Origin: Calditrichota bacterium
GTDB taxonomy: Bacteria; Zhuqueibacterota; Zhuqueibacteria; Oleimicrobiales; Geothermoviventaceae
Assembly (NCBI GenBank): GCA_013152765.1
Contig: JAADFT010000178.1
Coordinates: 1-24,775 of the forward strand
Reading direction: 5' to 3'
DNA length: 24,775 nt
Position 1 is the stretch's first letter. Each line of letters begins with the position of its first letter. Positions 18,433-24,775 of this stretch are shown piece by piece. The position numbers and the translations under genes were made by a program. The notes under the pieces are model-generated. The model was not told the DNA's origin. It searched no databases and was given only the letters and a program-made list of their open reading frames with translations.

Positions 18433-19605
18433 TTGACCGCGCCTGTGGAAACAAAACGGACTCTCGAAACCGGACCGAACGACAGCAAGCCGCTTGTTAC
18501 CGTTGCTCGCTGTGAGCAGTACGACAGTGCGCGTGTCAGGGCAGCGGTCCGCCGTTTGCTGGAGCCACTGGGATGGATGGGAGCTTTCGTGCGCGCCGGG
18601 GATGTGGTGTTGCTCAAGCCCAACATGCTGTCTGCCAAGGAACCCGACCGCGCCGTGACGACGCACCCGGTGGTGCTGGAGGCCGTTGTCCGCGAAGTAC
18701 AGGAAGCCGGCGGCGAAGTCTGGATCGGCGACAGCCCCCCGCAGCCGAACAACGTTCGCCACTACTGGAAGGCGACGGGCTTTCAGGAGGTGGCCGAACG
18801 CACCGGTGCTCGCTTGGTGTCTTTCGAGACCTCGGGGATGGAGGAGCGAAGGCTGGGAGACTGGACGTACCACCTTGCCCTGCCTGTCCTCGAAGCGGAT
18901 GTGATCATCAATTTGCCGAAGCTGAAGACGCACAATTTGACTCTTTTGACCGCCGCCGTGAAGAACATGTTCGGCTGCGTGCCGGGTGGCGAAAAGGGTA
19001 ATTTTCACCGCTGGGCGCCACATCCCGACGACTTTGCGGAGCGCCTGGTGGACGTTTTTGAACTGACAAAGCCCCAACTGACCTTGCTGGATGGCGTGGT
19101 TGGCATGCACGGGAACGGGCCGGCCAGTGGCGACCCGGCACCGATGGGCGTTCTGGCCGCCAGTACCAACGCTCCAGCTGTGGACGTTCTCGCGGCACGG
19201 GCTCTCGGTCTGGCGGAGGATGAAGTGGCGACGATCACTGCGGCAGCGAAGCGCGGTCTCGGCCCGGCGAAGCTGTCAGAGCTGGAGTTGCAGGTTGTGG
19301 ATGGCGCTGGACTCAGCCTGCCGCTGGGGAAGTTCAAGCTACCCGGAAACCGCTTGTTGAAAAGGGTTCCTCGTCCGCTTCTTCGTTTCGTTGGCGAACA
19401 CACCTGGTTGCGACCGGTGGCCAACCACGATCGCTGCACGCAGTGCGGCATTTGCGCCTCGGCCTGCCCCGTAGGCGCGATCGAAATGGATGGCTACCCG
19501 AAGTTCGACTACGACACCTGCATCACCTGCTGGTGCTGCAGCGAGAGCTGCCCGTTCGACGCCATTGAGGTCCAGAAAAGCCTTCTCGCGAAGCTTCTGG
19601 CGTAA
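18433..19605 (+). CDS. DUF362 domain protein with two C-terminal 4Fe-4S ferredoxin motifs
   Basis: 390 residues. The TTG start follows GAGGGAGG closely; a GTG four codons later is the alternative. Residues about 20-300 belong to the DUF362 family (D-V-V-L-L-K-P-N, then T-T-H-P-V-V-L-E, G-D-S-P, and N-L-P-K-L-K-T-H), whose biochemical role is not established. The C-terminus holds two classic cluster motifs: C335-x2-C-x2-C-x3-C-P and C363-x2-C-x2-C-x3-C-P, with an extra Cys at 368. No signal peptide or membrane segment is visible, so it is probably a cytoplasmic iron-sulfur protein that moves electrons or senses redox state. It lies 70 bp after dprA with no terminator seen between, so it may be in the same transcript. 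No partner enzyme is next to it. Confidence 0.88.
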   Translation: MTAPVETKRTLETGPNDSKPLVTVARCEQYDSARVRAAVRRLLEPLGWMGAFVRAGDVVLLKPNMLSAKEPDRAVTTHPVVLEAVVREVQEAGGEVWIGDSPPQPNNVRHYWKATGFQEVAERTGARLVSFETSGMEERRLGDWTYHLALPVLEADVIINLPKLKTHNLTLLTAAVKNMFGCVPGGEKGNFHRWAPHPDDFAERLVDVFELTKPQLTLLDGVVGMHGNGPASGDPAPMGVLAASTNAPAVDVLAARALGLAEDEVATITAAAKRGLGPAKLSELELQVVDGAGLSLPLGKFKLPGNRLLKRVPRPLLRFVGEHTWLRPVANHDRCTQCGICASACPVGAIEMDGYPKFDYDTCITCWCCSESCPFDAIEVQKSLLAKLLA

Positions 19606-19994
19606 CTGCTCCTGGGTCCGGCGGGGTGCCTGCCGGGTGAACTCGGCATCGCTGTGTTTTAGTTCTGCTACGTCAAAATCCGGTTGACCTTTCAGGGACA
19701 CAGGCTCCCCACGGTGGGAGACCGCTGATCTTCGCGTGAGGGAAGCCTGCTTCAGCAGGCGGATCTTCTTACTAGCCCGGGGATTTGATCTCCGGGCGAA
19801 GTCGCCAGTTTTGACTTTGTCTCCCGAATGTAGCGTAGTAGACTTAGTCCGGTCCAGTTCGGCGAGGGGCACAAAAAGCGGGAACAGGGCGTGCTCGGCT
19901 TGCGTAGGATTGTCGAGAGGCTCTGCCAGAGGGGAAAGAACAGAAGCCTTTGTGCTTCAACATGTTACAGTGCTGTAGCTGGCTAAAAAAGCCG
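19606..19994. other. Non-coding region with several hairpins, identity unknown
   Basis: About 390 bp without a credible gene. Hairpins on the + strand: CCGGCGG/CTGCCGG just after the DUF362 stop, CTCCC (19705-19709) with GGGAG (19716-19720), GCCTGC-TTCA-GCAGGC (19745-19760), and a 10-bp stem with one G-T pair and a 3-nt loop (19775-19784 with 19788-19797). A TTGACT occurs at 19811 but has no good -10 partner. I could not match the region to tmRNA, RNase P RNA or a riboswitch. It could be a 3' UTR, a small RNA or an unknown leader. Confidence 0.4.
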
Positions 19995-20023
19995 TTGACT
20001 CGCTGGCGAGAAATTCGTATATT
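19995..20023 (+). promoter_or_regulatory. Strong promoter of the tRNA/gltX cluster, GC-rich discriminator
   Basis: TTGACT (19995-20000), a 17-nt spacer, TATATT (20018-20023), then GGCCCGG before the start region. An A-run (CTAAAAAAG) lies just upstream of the -35. The first tRNA begins 13 nt after the -10. A G+C-rich discriminator is typical of stable-RNA promoters under stringent control. Confidence 0.75.
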
Positions 20024-20036
20024 GGCCCGGTTTTTC

Positions 20037-20122
20037 GGAGGGCTCGCCTAACTGGTAGGGCAGCGGTCTTGAAAACCGCCGGGCGAAAGCCTGTGGGGGT
20101 TCGAATCCCTCGCCCTCCGCCA
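20037..20122 (+). tRNA. tRNA-Ser(UGA)
   Basis: Class II tRNA with a long variable arm. The acceptor stem GGAGGGC pairs with GCCCTCC, the discriminator is G, and CCA is encoded. The anticodon TGA is at 20070-20072 in loop CTTGAAA. It reads UCA and related Ser codons. It is the first product of the cluster after the promoter. Confidence 0.96.
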
Positions 20123-20154
20123 GAAAAGGGAGTTCCGAGAAATCTGTCAGACCT

Positions 20155-20247
<93 letters not shown>

Positions 20248-20269
20248 GACGCAGGGAAAACGACGACTG

Positions 20270-21766
20270 ATGAGTTCTTTGGAAAAATCGCCAGTACGGG
20301 TACGTTTTGCGCCGAGTCCGACCGGGTACTTGCACATCGGTGGGGCCCGAACGGCCGTCTTCAACTGGCTCTTCGCCCGCAAACACGGCGGCAAGTTTCT
20401 GCTGAGAATCGAAGACACCGACGTTGAGCGGTCGGGCGAAGAGATGGTGCAGGCGATCCTGGATGGCCTGACCTGGCTGGGCCTGGACTGGGACGAAGAG
20501 CCGGTCTTTCAATCCAGCCGGTTCCCGCTCTACCGGGAGCGTGCTGAGGAGCTGATCCGGAAGGGAGCAGCCTACCGTTGTTACTGCACGCGGGAGGAGA
20601 TCGAAGAAGAGCGGAAGCGGGCCCAGGCTGAGGGGCGTACCTACAAGTACAGTGGGCGTTGCCGCAATCTGACGCCGGACCAGCGGGAAGCGTTTGAGCG
20701 CGAAGGGCGAAAGTCGGTGGTGCGTTTCTGGGTCAAGCCGGGCGTGACGGAATTCCACGATCACGTGCACGGCACGGTTCGCGTGGATCATGAGCAGATC
20801 GGCGATTTCGTGATCCTGCGCTCGGACGGGATCCCGACCTACCACCTGGCCGTAGTGGTGGACGACCACGAGATGGGCATCAGCCACATCATTCGCGGCG
20901 ACGACCACCTCTCGAACACGCCCAAGCACCTGATGCTCTACGAGGCTTTCGGTTGGCCTGCGCCGGAGTTTGCGCACGTGCCGCTCATTCTCGGGCCGGA
21001 CAAGAAACGGCTCAGCAAGCGCCATGGCGCTACGTCGATCGGTGAGTACGCGGAGCGCGGCTATCTGCCTGAAGCTGTGCTGAATTTCATTGCTCTGCTC
21101 GGCTGGTCGCCGGACGACGACCGCGAAATCATGAGCCGGGAAGAGCTGATCGAAGCTTTCGATCTGTCCGGGATTAACAAGGCGTCGGCAGTTTTCGACG
21201 AGAAAAAGCTCGAGTGGATGAACGGCGAGTACATTGCCCGGACGGACGTGGATCGGCTTGTGGGGCTTGTGAAGCCGTTCTTTCAGCGCGAATTCGGGTG
21301 GGATGACGCTGAGTTTGCGCGTCGGCAGCAGCGTGTGCGGCAGGCTGTGGAACTTCTCCGGGGACGCGCAAAAAGGCTTACAGATTTCGTCACCTACGGC
21401 CGATATTTCTTCCTTGAACCGGAAGAGTTCGACGCCAAGGGTGTTCGGAAACACTTTGGCGATCCGGATGTCCCGAAGCGGCTGCGCGCGGTGGCAGATG
21501 AGCTGGAAAAGCTCGAGTCGTTCACGGCGGCTGAGATTGAGCGAGTAGTTCGGGCGCTGGCTGAGGAGTTTGGCCTTTCGGCGGCGAAGTTGATTCATCC
21601 GGTGAGACTGGCTGTGACGGGTTTCACCGTGGGTCCCAGCCTCTTTGAACTGCTCGAGGCGCTCGGAAAGGAAGCAGTGGTAGCAAGGCTCCGGCGTGTT
21701 GCGGACAGGCTGGAGCGTGGCGAAATAAAGGCGGAAAAAACTGGCGCGGAGACGCGTCAGGGTTGA
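20270..21766 (+). CDS. gltX: Glutamyl-tRNA synthetase
   Basis: 498 residues, normal for bacterial GluRS (class Ic). It charges tRNA-Glu with glutamate in the cytosol. The N-terminal Rossmann fold has P-S-P-T-G-Y-L-H-I-G-G (the HIGH motif as HIGG); the KMSKS loop reads K-R-L-S-K-R-H. The zinc-finger-like insertion shows C104-Y-C106 and Y-S-G-R-C131; the fourth ligand position (His in E. coli) is Asn133, so zinc binding may differ. A C-terminal helical anticodon-binding region follows from about 330. The ATG lies 22 nt after tRNA-Ser(GCU) with only a weak CAGGGA ribosome site. tRNA-Gln starts 6 nt after its stop and tRNA-Glu soon after. No GlnRS or GatCAB gene is in view, so I cannot tell whether it also charges tRNA-Gln. 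Confidence 0.97.
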   Translation: MSSLEKSPVRVRFAPSPTGYLHIGGARTAVFNWLFARKHGGKFLLRIEDTDVERSGEEMVQAILDGLTWLGLDWDEEPVFQSSRFPLYRERAEELIRKGAAYRCYCTREEIEEERKRAQAEGRTYKYSGRCRNLTPDQREAFEREGRKSVVRFWVKPGVTEFHDHVHGTVRVDHEQIGDFVILRSDGIPTYHLAVVVDDHEMGISHIIRGDDHLSNTPKHLMLYEAFGWPAPEFAHVPLILGPDKKRLSKRHGATSIGEYAERGYLPEAVLNFIALLGWSPDDDREIMSREELIEAFDLSGINKASAVFDEKKLEWMNGEYIARTDVDRLVGLVKPFFQREFGWDDAEFARRQQRVRQAVELLRGRAKRLTDFVTYGRYFFLEPEEFDAKGVRKHFGDPDVPKRLRAVADELEKLESFTAAEIERVVRALAEEFGLSAAKLIHPVRLAVTGFTVGPSLFELLEALGKEAVVARLRRVADRLERGEIKAEKTGAETRQG

Positions 21767-21772
21767 GGTTAC

Positions 21773-21843
21773 TGGGGAGTCGTCCAATGGCAGGACATGC
21801 GGCTCTGGACCGCAGAATCGGGGTTCGAATCCCTGCTCCCCAG
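21773..21843 (+). tRNA. tRNA-Gln(CUG)
   Basis: The acceptor TGGGGAG pairs with CTCCCCA, including the U1-A72 pair typical of tRNA-Gln. The anticodon CTG is at 21805-21807 in loop CTCTGGA, and the T-arm and D-arm are regular. The discriminator is G; the next bases are CTA, so CCA is not encoded. It begins 6 nt after the gltX stop. Confidence 0.94.
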
Positions 21844-21869
21844 CTAAGGTTGTTTTTCTGAAGTAAGTT

Positions 21870-21942
21870 GGCGCGTTCGTCTAGCGGCCTAGGACGCCGG
21901 CCTCTCACGTCGGTAACACGGGTTCGAGTCCCGTACGCGCCA
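21870..21942 (+). tRNA. tRNA-Glu(CUC)
   Basis: The acceptor GGCGCGT pairs with ACGCGCC. The anticodon CTC is at 21904-21906 in loop CTCTCAC, with stem CCGGC/GTCGG. The discriminator is A and CCA is not encoded (CAC follows). It is a direct substrate of the GluRS encoded about 100 bp upstream. Confidence 0.94.
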
Positions 21943-21949
21943 CACGGCT

Positions 21950-22023
21950 GCGCCCGTAGCTCAATTGGATAGAGCGCTTGGCTACGGACCAAGAGGCTGG
22001 GGGTTCGAGTCCCTCCGGGCGCG
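21950..22023 (+). tRNA. tRNA-Arg(ACG)
   Basis: The acceptor GCGCCCG pairs with CGGGCGC. The anticodon ACG is at 21984-21986 in loop CTACGGA, with stem CTTGG/CCAAG. The discriminator is G and CCA is not encoded (CAA follows). A34 of this tRNA is the known substrate of TadA, whose gene starts 20 nt downstream. Confidence 0.96.
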
Positions 22024-22043
22024 CAAACAGCATCTGGGACGAC

Positions 22044-22517
22044 ATGCCTGAACGTGCTGCCGACGACGAACGCTGGATGCGGGAAGCCCTTGCCGAAGCA
22101 CGCAAGGCCCTGCAGAAGGGGGAAGTGCCGGTAGGTGCGGTTGTCGTTTGCGAGGGCCAGGTCGCGGGTCGTGGACACAACCTGGTAGAGACCATTCAGG
22201 AACCCACGGCGCACGCCGAAATCCTGGCTCTGACAGCAGCGGCCAACCGCCTTGCCGACTGGCGGCTCAGCGGCTGCACGCTGTACGTGACGCTGGAACC
22301 CTGCCCGATGTGTGCAGGCGCGGTGGTGTTGTCCCGGGTGGATCGGGTGGTGTTTGGTGCACGAGACCCGAGATTCGGTGCGTGTGGTTCGTTCTTTCAC
22401 GTTTTAGATGTTGACTCGCCCGATGTGAAGGCGGAAATCGTGCCGGGAGTGCTGGAAGAGGAAGCATCTGCCCTGCTGCGTCAGTTCTTTGAAAATCTTC
22501 GCCGAAAGGGTAGGTAG
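22044..22517 (+). CDS. tadA: tRNA-specific adenosine deaminase TadA
   Basis: 157 residues from the ATG at 22044. A longer in-frame start falls inside the tRNA-Arg gene and is rejected. TadA deaminates adenosine-34 of tRNA-Arg(ACG) to inosine so that one tRNA reads CGU, CGC and CGA. The zinc and catalytic residues are intact and at the same numbers as in E. coli TadA: H57-A-E59 and P-C87-P-M-C90. The V-P-V-G-A-V-V-V strand and the C-terminal helix are present. The ribosome site is weak (GGGA). It lies between its own substrate tRNA and a tRNA-Ser/tRNA-Ala/SRP RNA/dnaX block; tadA, SRP RNA and dnaX also neighbour each other in Bacillus subtilis. Confidence 0.96.
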   Translation: MPERAADDERWMREALAEARKALQKGEVPVGAVVVCEGQVAGRGHNLVETIQEPTAHAEILALTAAANRLADWRLSGCTLYVTLEPCPMCAGAVVLSRVDRVVFGARDPRFGACGSFFHVLDVDSPDVKAEIVPGVLEEEASALLRQFFENLRRKGR

Positions 22518-22573
22518 CTCGTTAGGAGCGTAGGGCCAGCATTCTACCGGCTTTTTCTTTGATCGGCAAATTC

Positions 22574-22663
22574 GGAGAGGTGTCCGAGAGGCTGAAGGAG
22601 CACGCTTGGAAAGCGTGTGTTGCGGTAGCCCCGCAACCGGGGGTTCGAATCCCCCCCTCTCCG
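22574..22663 (+). tRNA. tRNA-Ser(GGA)
   Basis: Class II tRNA. The acceptor GGAGAGG pairs with CCTCTCC. The anticodon GGA is at 22608-22610 in loop TTGGAAA, and the long variable arm is TGCGGTAGCCCCGCA-like. The discriminator is G; the next bases are CCG, so the CCA tail is not fully encoded. With the two upstream genes it gives UGA, GCU and GGA Ser isoacceptors in one cluster. Confidence 0.95.
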
Positions 22664-22712
22664 CCGTTCCTGACACGACGCCAGTTGGGAGCGGGAAAGG
22701 GACGAAATATGT

Positions 22713-22788
22713 GGGGCCGTAGCTCAGTTGGGAGAGCGCCAGAATCGCACTCTGGAGGTCGTGGGTTCGACTCCCATCGGCTCCACCA
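22713..22788 (+). tRNA. tRNA-Ala(CGC)
   Basis: The acceptor GGGGCCG pairs with CGGCTCC, giving the G3-U70 wobble pair that is the alanine identity element. The anticodon CGC is at 22746-22748 in loop ATCGCAC. The discriminator is A, and CCA is encoded as the last three bases. The SRP RNA begins at the very next base. Confidence 0.95.
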
Positions 22789-23064
22789 GGCTGTGCTAGA
22801 CGGGGAGCTAGCGGTGCCCTGTAACCTGCAATCCGCTTTAGCAGGGTCGAATTCCCACTCTGAGGTCCACCCGCCCATCTGATGGTTTCACGCCTGCGGC
22901 GTCGAGGACGCAAGCCCCGCGCAACAGAACCGCACCGAACCCCGTCAGGACCGGAAGGTAGCAGCGGTAAGTGCGCCGTCTGTGTGCCGCGGGATTCCTT
23001 GCTCTGAGCCGTAAGCTGAAACCGCGGATGGGAAACGGGGGATCGAAGGTGGGTGCACAGCCGC
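22789..23064 (+). ncRNA. ffs: Signal recognition particle RNA, long form with Alu domain
   Basis: About 276 nt, near the 271 nt of B. subtilis scRNA and far longer than the 4.5S type. Domain IV is unmistakable: CAGG-ACC-GGAA-GGT-AGCAG at 22946-22964, with the GGAA tetraloop at 22953-22956, where Ffh binds. The 5' part (GTGCTAGACGGGG, GGTGCCCTGTAACC, AATCCGCT) matches the Alu domain of long bacterial SRP RNAs. The ends pair: GGCTGTGC (22789-22796) with GCACAGCC (23055-23062). A run of seven T (23065-23071) follows and may end transcription. Exact ends are inferred from the terminal helix. With Ffh it targets membrane and secreted proteins co-translationally. Confidence 0.96.
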
Positions 23065-23071
23065 TTTTTTT

Positions 23072-23318
23072 GTATCTGCCCAACCCTGTTGCGTTGCGTC
23101 TTCGCCGAACGGTTGCGCCGGGTCGAAGAGGTGCGGCGCGCTAACAGGGCTGTGCCGGTGTGGTTTGCTCCGCAGGCGCCCGCGAAGGATGGAGGGCGCG
23201 AAGGGACTGGCTGACGAGTGGCTTGGAAAGCCCGTAGTGGTGAGCACGCCTTGATTTTCCTCTCCGGTTTGTACTTCCAAGAGAAAGCTGAACACCTGTA
23301 CGTCGCTTGAGGGTCAGG
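23072..23318. other. dnaX leader region, no recognised feature
   Basis: 247 bp between the SRP RNA T-run and dnaX. I see a 6-bp stem GCGCCC (23176-23181) with GGGCGC (23194-23199) but no convincing promoter, ORF or known RNA. If the T-run stops transcription, the dnaX promoter must lie here. Confidence 0.4.
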
Positions 23319-24775
23319 ATGTCGTACGTAGTGTTTGCCAGAAAATGGCGGCCGATGCGCTTCGAGGAGGTGGTGGGACAGGAACACGTCACCACAACCC
23401 TCGCCAATGCCATTCGGGCCGGCCGTCTGGCAAACGCGTACCTGTTTGCTGGTCCCCGCGGCGTCGGCAAGACCACGGTGGCGCGGATTCTGGCCAAAGC
23501 GGTCAACTGCGACCAGGGGCCCACACCGGAACCGTGCAACACCTGCACTTCCTGCGTCGAAATCACGGAAGGGCGCAGCCTGGACGTGCTGGAAATCGAC
23601 GGCGCTTCGAACCGGGGCGTCGACGAGGTTCGCAACCTGCGCGAGAACATCCTCTACGCTGGTTCGCCGGGCAAGCACAAAATCTACATCATCGACGAAG
23701 TTCACATGCTCACGACGGAAGCGTTCAACGCGCTTCTGAAGACCCTCGAAGAGCCCCCGGCGAACGTGATGTTCATTTTCGCCACCACGGAGCCGCACAA
23801 GGTTCCCGCCACCATCCTTTCCCGCTGCCAGCGTTTCAACTTCCACAGGCTTCCCATCAGTCTGATCGTTCAGCAGCTCGACAAGATTTGCAAGGCGGAA
23901 GGCATTGAAGCTGATCCGGAGGCCTTGCGGATCATCGCCGAAAAGGCGGACGGCAGCATGCGCGACGCCGAGAGCCTGCTGGATCAGACGGTTTCTTTCT
24001 CGGGCGGGAACGTCAGCGTTGAGGCGGTCAGCAGCCTCGTTGGGGTGGTGGACCGCACGCTGTATTTCCGCTTAGGCGACGCGATTGCCAGAAGCGATGT
24101 GGCGGAGGCTCTTGCGGTTGCTTCCGAGGTGCACACGCAGGGCTACGATTTCAACGAGTTTCTTCAGGGCGTGGCGGACTACTTTCGCGATCTGCTGGTC
24201 GTGCGAGCAGGCGCAGACAGCGCCCTTCTGAACGTTTCCGAAGATGTGCTGAAGCGCTACGAGGAGCAGGCCCGGGCTTTCACAGAGGAAGACCTGCTGC
24301 GCCTGACGCGGGTTGCCTCGGATGCGGCTTACCGGCTGAAGTTCAGCCCCAATCCGCGGATGCGCTTTGAAATGGCCCTCGTGCGCCTGGCCAAGCTGCT
24401 CAAGAGCGCCGAGCTGGAGGAGCTGTTCAGGCAGGTGGGCGCTGTGGCTGCTGGCGACGGCGGTGCCAGGAAGCCGACCACTGGAAGTCGAGCGGCCGCG
24501 CCGAGAATGGCGACTGCGGCAACGAGACCTGCTCCGCGACGCGAACCGCCGCCACCACCACAACCTCCGCCGGGTTTTGCGACGCGTCCGAAGACGGTGT
24601 CTTCGGAGCCGCCTTCTGCAACAGAAACTTCGCCTCCGGCGCCTGAGCCTGGCGGACAAACTACACAGCCGCCGGTTGGCGACTTGACCCTTGAGGCAGT
24701 GCGCGAAAGGTGGCCGGAAATCGTGGCTGCCGTTCGGAAGAAGAGGATGGCCCTCGGTGTGTTTCTGGCGGAGGG
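23319..24775 (+). CDS. dnaX: DNA polymerase III subunit gamma/tau (3' partial)
   Basis: The frame is open from the ATG at 23319 (GAGGG 5 nt upstream) to the window end: 485 codons, so the gene is cut. DnaX is the ATPase of the clamp loader that puts the beta clamp on DNA. Visible: S-Y-V-V-F-A-R-K-W-R-P start; Walker A G45-P-R-G-V-G-K51-T; zinc ligands C64, C73, C76, C79; Walker B I-I-D126-E127-V-H; sensor A-T-T-E-P-H-K; S168-R169-C170 motif. The AAA+ lid and collar domains run to about residue 370, then a Pro/Ala-rich linker (about 380-455) and the start of a further domain (L-T-L-E-A-V-R-E-R-W). The linker and extra domain suggest the tau-like form. No A-rich slippery run for programmed frameshifting appears in the visible part. 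Confidence 0.97.
   Translation, partial: MSYVVFARKWRPMRFEEVVGQEHVTTTLANAIRAGRLANAYLFAGPRGVGKTTVARILAKAVNCDQGPTPEPCNTCTSCVEITEGRSLDVLEIDGASNRGVDEVRNLRENILYAGSPGKHKIYIIDEVHMLTTEAFNALLKTLEEPPANVMFIFATTEPHKVPATILSRCQRFNFHRLPISLIVQQLDKICKAEGIEADPEALRIIAEKADGSMRDAESLLDQTVSFSGGNVSVEAVSSLVGVVDRTLYFRLGDAIARSDVAEALAVASEVHTQGYDFNEFLQGVADYFRDLLVVRAGADSALLNVSEDVLKRYEEQARAFTEEDLLRLTRVASDAAYRLKFSPNPRMRFEMALVRLAKLLKSAELEELFRQVGAVAAGDGGARKPTTGSRAAAPRMATAATRPAPRREPPPPPQPPPGFATRPKTVSSEPPSATETSPPAPEPGGQTTQPPVGDLTLEAVRERWPEIVAAVRKKRMALGVFLAE

Noticed and set aside
19606..19994. tmRNA, RNase P RNA or a known riboswitch
   Set aside because: The region lacks the tRNA-like ends of tmRNA, the conserved core motifs of RNase P RNA, and any riboswitch core I could recognise.
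21978..22043. Upstream start for tadA
   Set aside because: It lies inside tRNA-Arg(ACG); the ATG at 22044 puts H57, E59, C87 and C90 at family positions.
22404..23846. 480-codon open frame on the minus strand
   Set aside because: It crosses two tRNA genes, the SRP RNA and dnaX on the other strand, so it cannot be a real gene.
24420..24775. Programmed frameshift site in dnaX
   Set aside because: No A-AAA-AAG or long A-run is present in the visible 3' part. The gene is cut, so later sites cannot be excluded.

Overview
This window is a G+C-rich stretch of bacterial chromosome with every recognised gene on the + strand. It shows strong TAC/AAC/GTG codon preference and two TTG starts. A cargo protein with a FlgD-like/type IX-style C-terminus next to a PorV/PorQ-like outer-membrane protein points to a diderm, probably in or near the FCB group (Bacteroidota, KSB1, Zixibacteria, Latescibacteria and similar). 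The SRP RNA, however, is the long Alu-containing kind best known from Bacillus, and it sits in the Bacillus-like order tadA - SRP RNA - dnaX. I do not assign a phylum.

Region 1 (1-10102): the 3' end of a giant secreted repeat protein (about 2,700 residues visible, about 19 to 20 CARDB/Ig-like units, C-terminal YPNPF-type sorting/FlgD domain), then a PorV/PorQ-like beta-barrel fused to periplasmic TPR units.

Region 2 (10107-14610): a partner-switching signalling locus. One 1,229-residue membrane protein carries an RsbW/SpoIIAB-type ATPase domain, two membrane segments around an extracytoplasmic sensor, HAMP, a SpoIIE-type PP2C phosphatase, two helix-turn-helix-like modules, a long acidic linker with a repeated FADL-type motif, and C-terminal TPRs. 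It starts 4 nt after the PorV-TPR gene. The next gene, with its own promoter, encodes a STAS anti-anti-sigma-type protein whose C-terminal tail resembles the second HTH-like module of the big protein. A clear intrinsic terminator closes the locus. Kinase, phosphatase and sensor in one chain, plus a shared C-terminal module in the STAS partner, is the most unusual arrangement here.

Region 3 (14611-19605): housekeeping genes: NADP-type isocitrate dehydrogenase (own promoter, probable terminator), Obg GTPase overlapping dprA by 11 bp, then a DUF362 protein with two 4Fe-4S motifs.

Region 4 (19606-24775): a 430-bp non-coding stretch with several hairpins, then a strong stable-RNA-type promoter and a mixed tRNA/mRNA cluster: tRNA-Ser(UGA), tRNA-Ser(GCU), gltX, tRNA-Gln(CUG), tRNA-Glu(CUC), tRNA-Arg(ACG), tadA, tRNA-Ser(GGA), tRNA-Ala(CGC), SRP RNA, dnaX (cut by the window end). 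Enzymes lie beside their RNA substrates: GluRS beside tRNA-Glu/Gln, and TadA 20 nt from the tRNA-Arg(ACG) it is expected to edit. tRNA-Ala and SRP RNA abut with no spacer.
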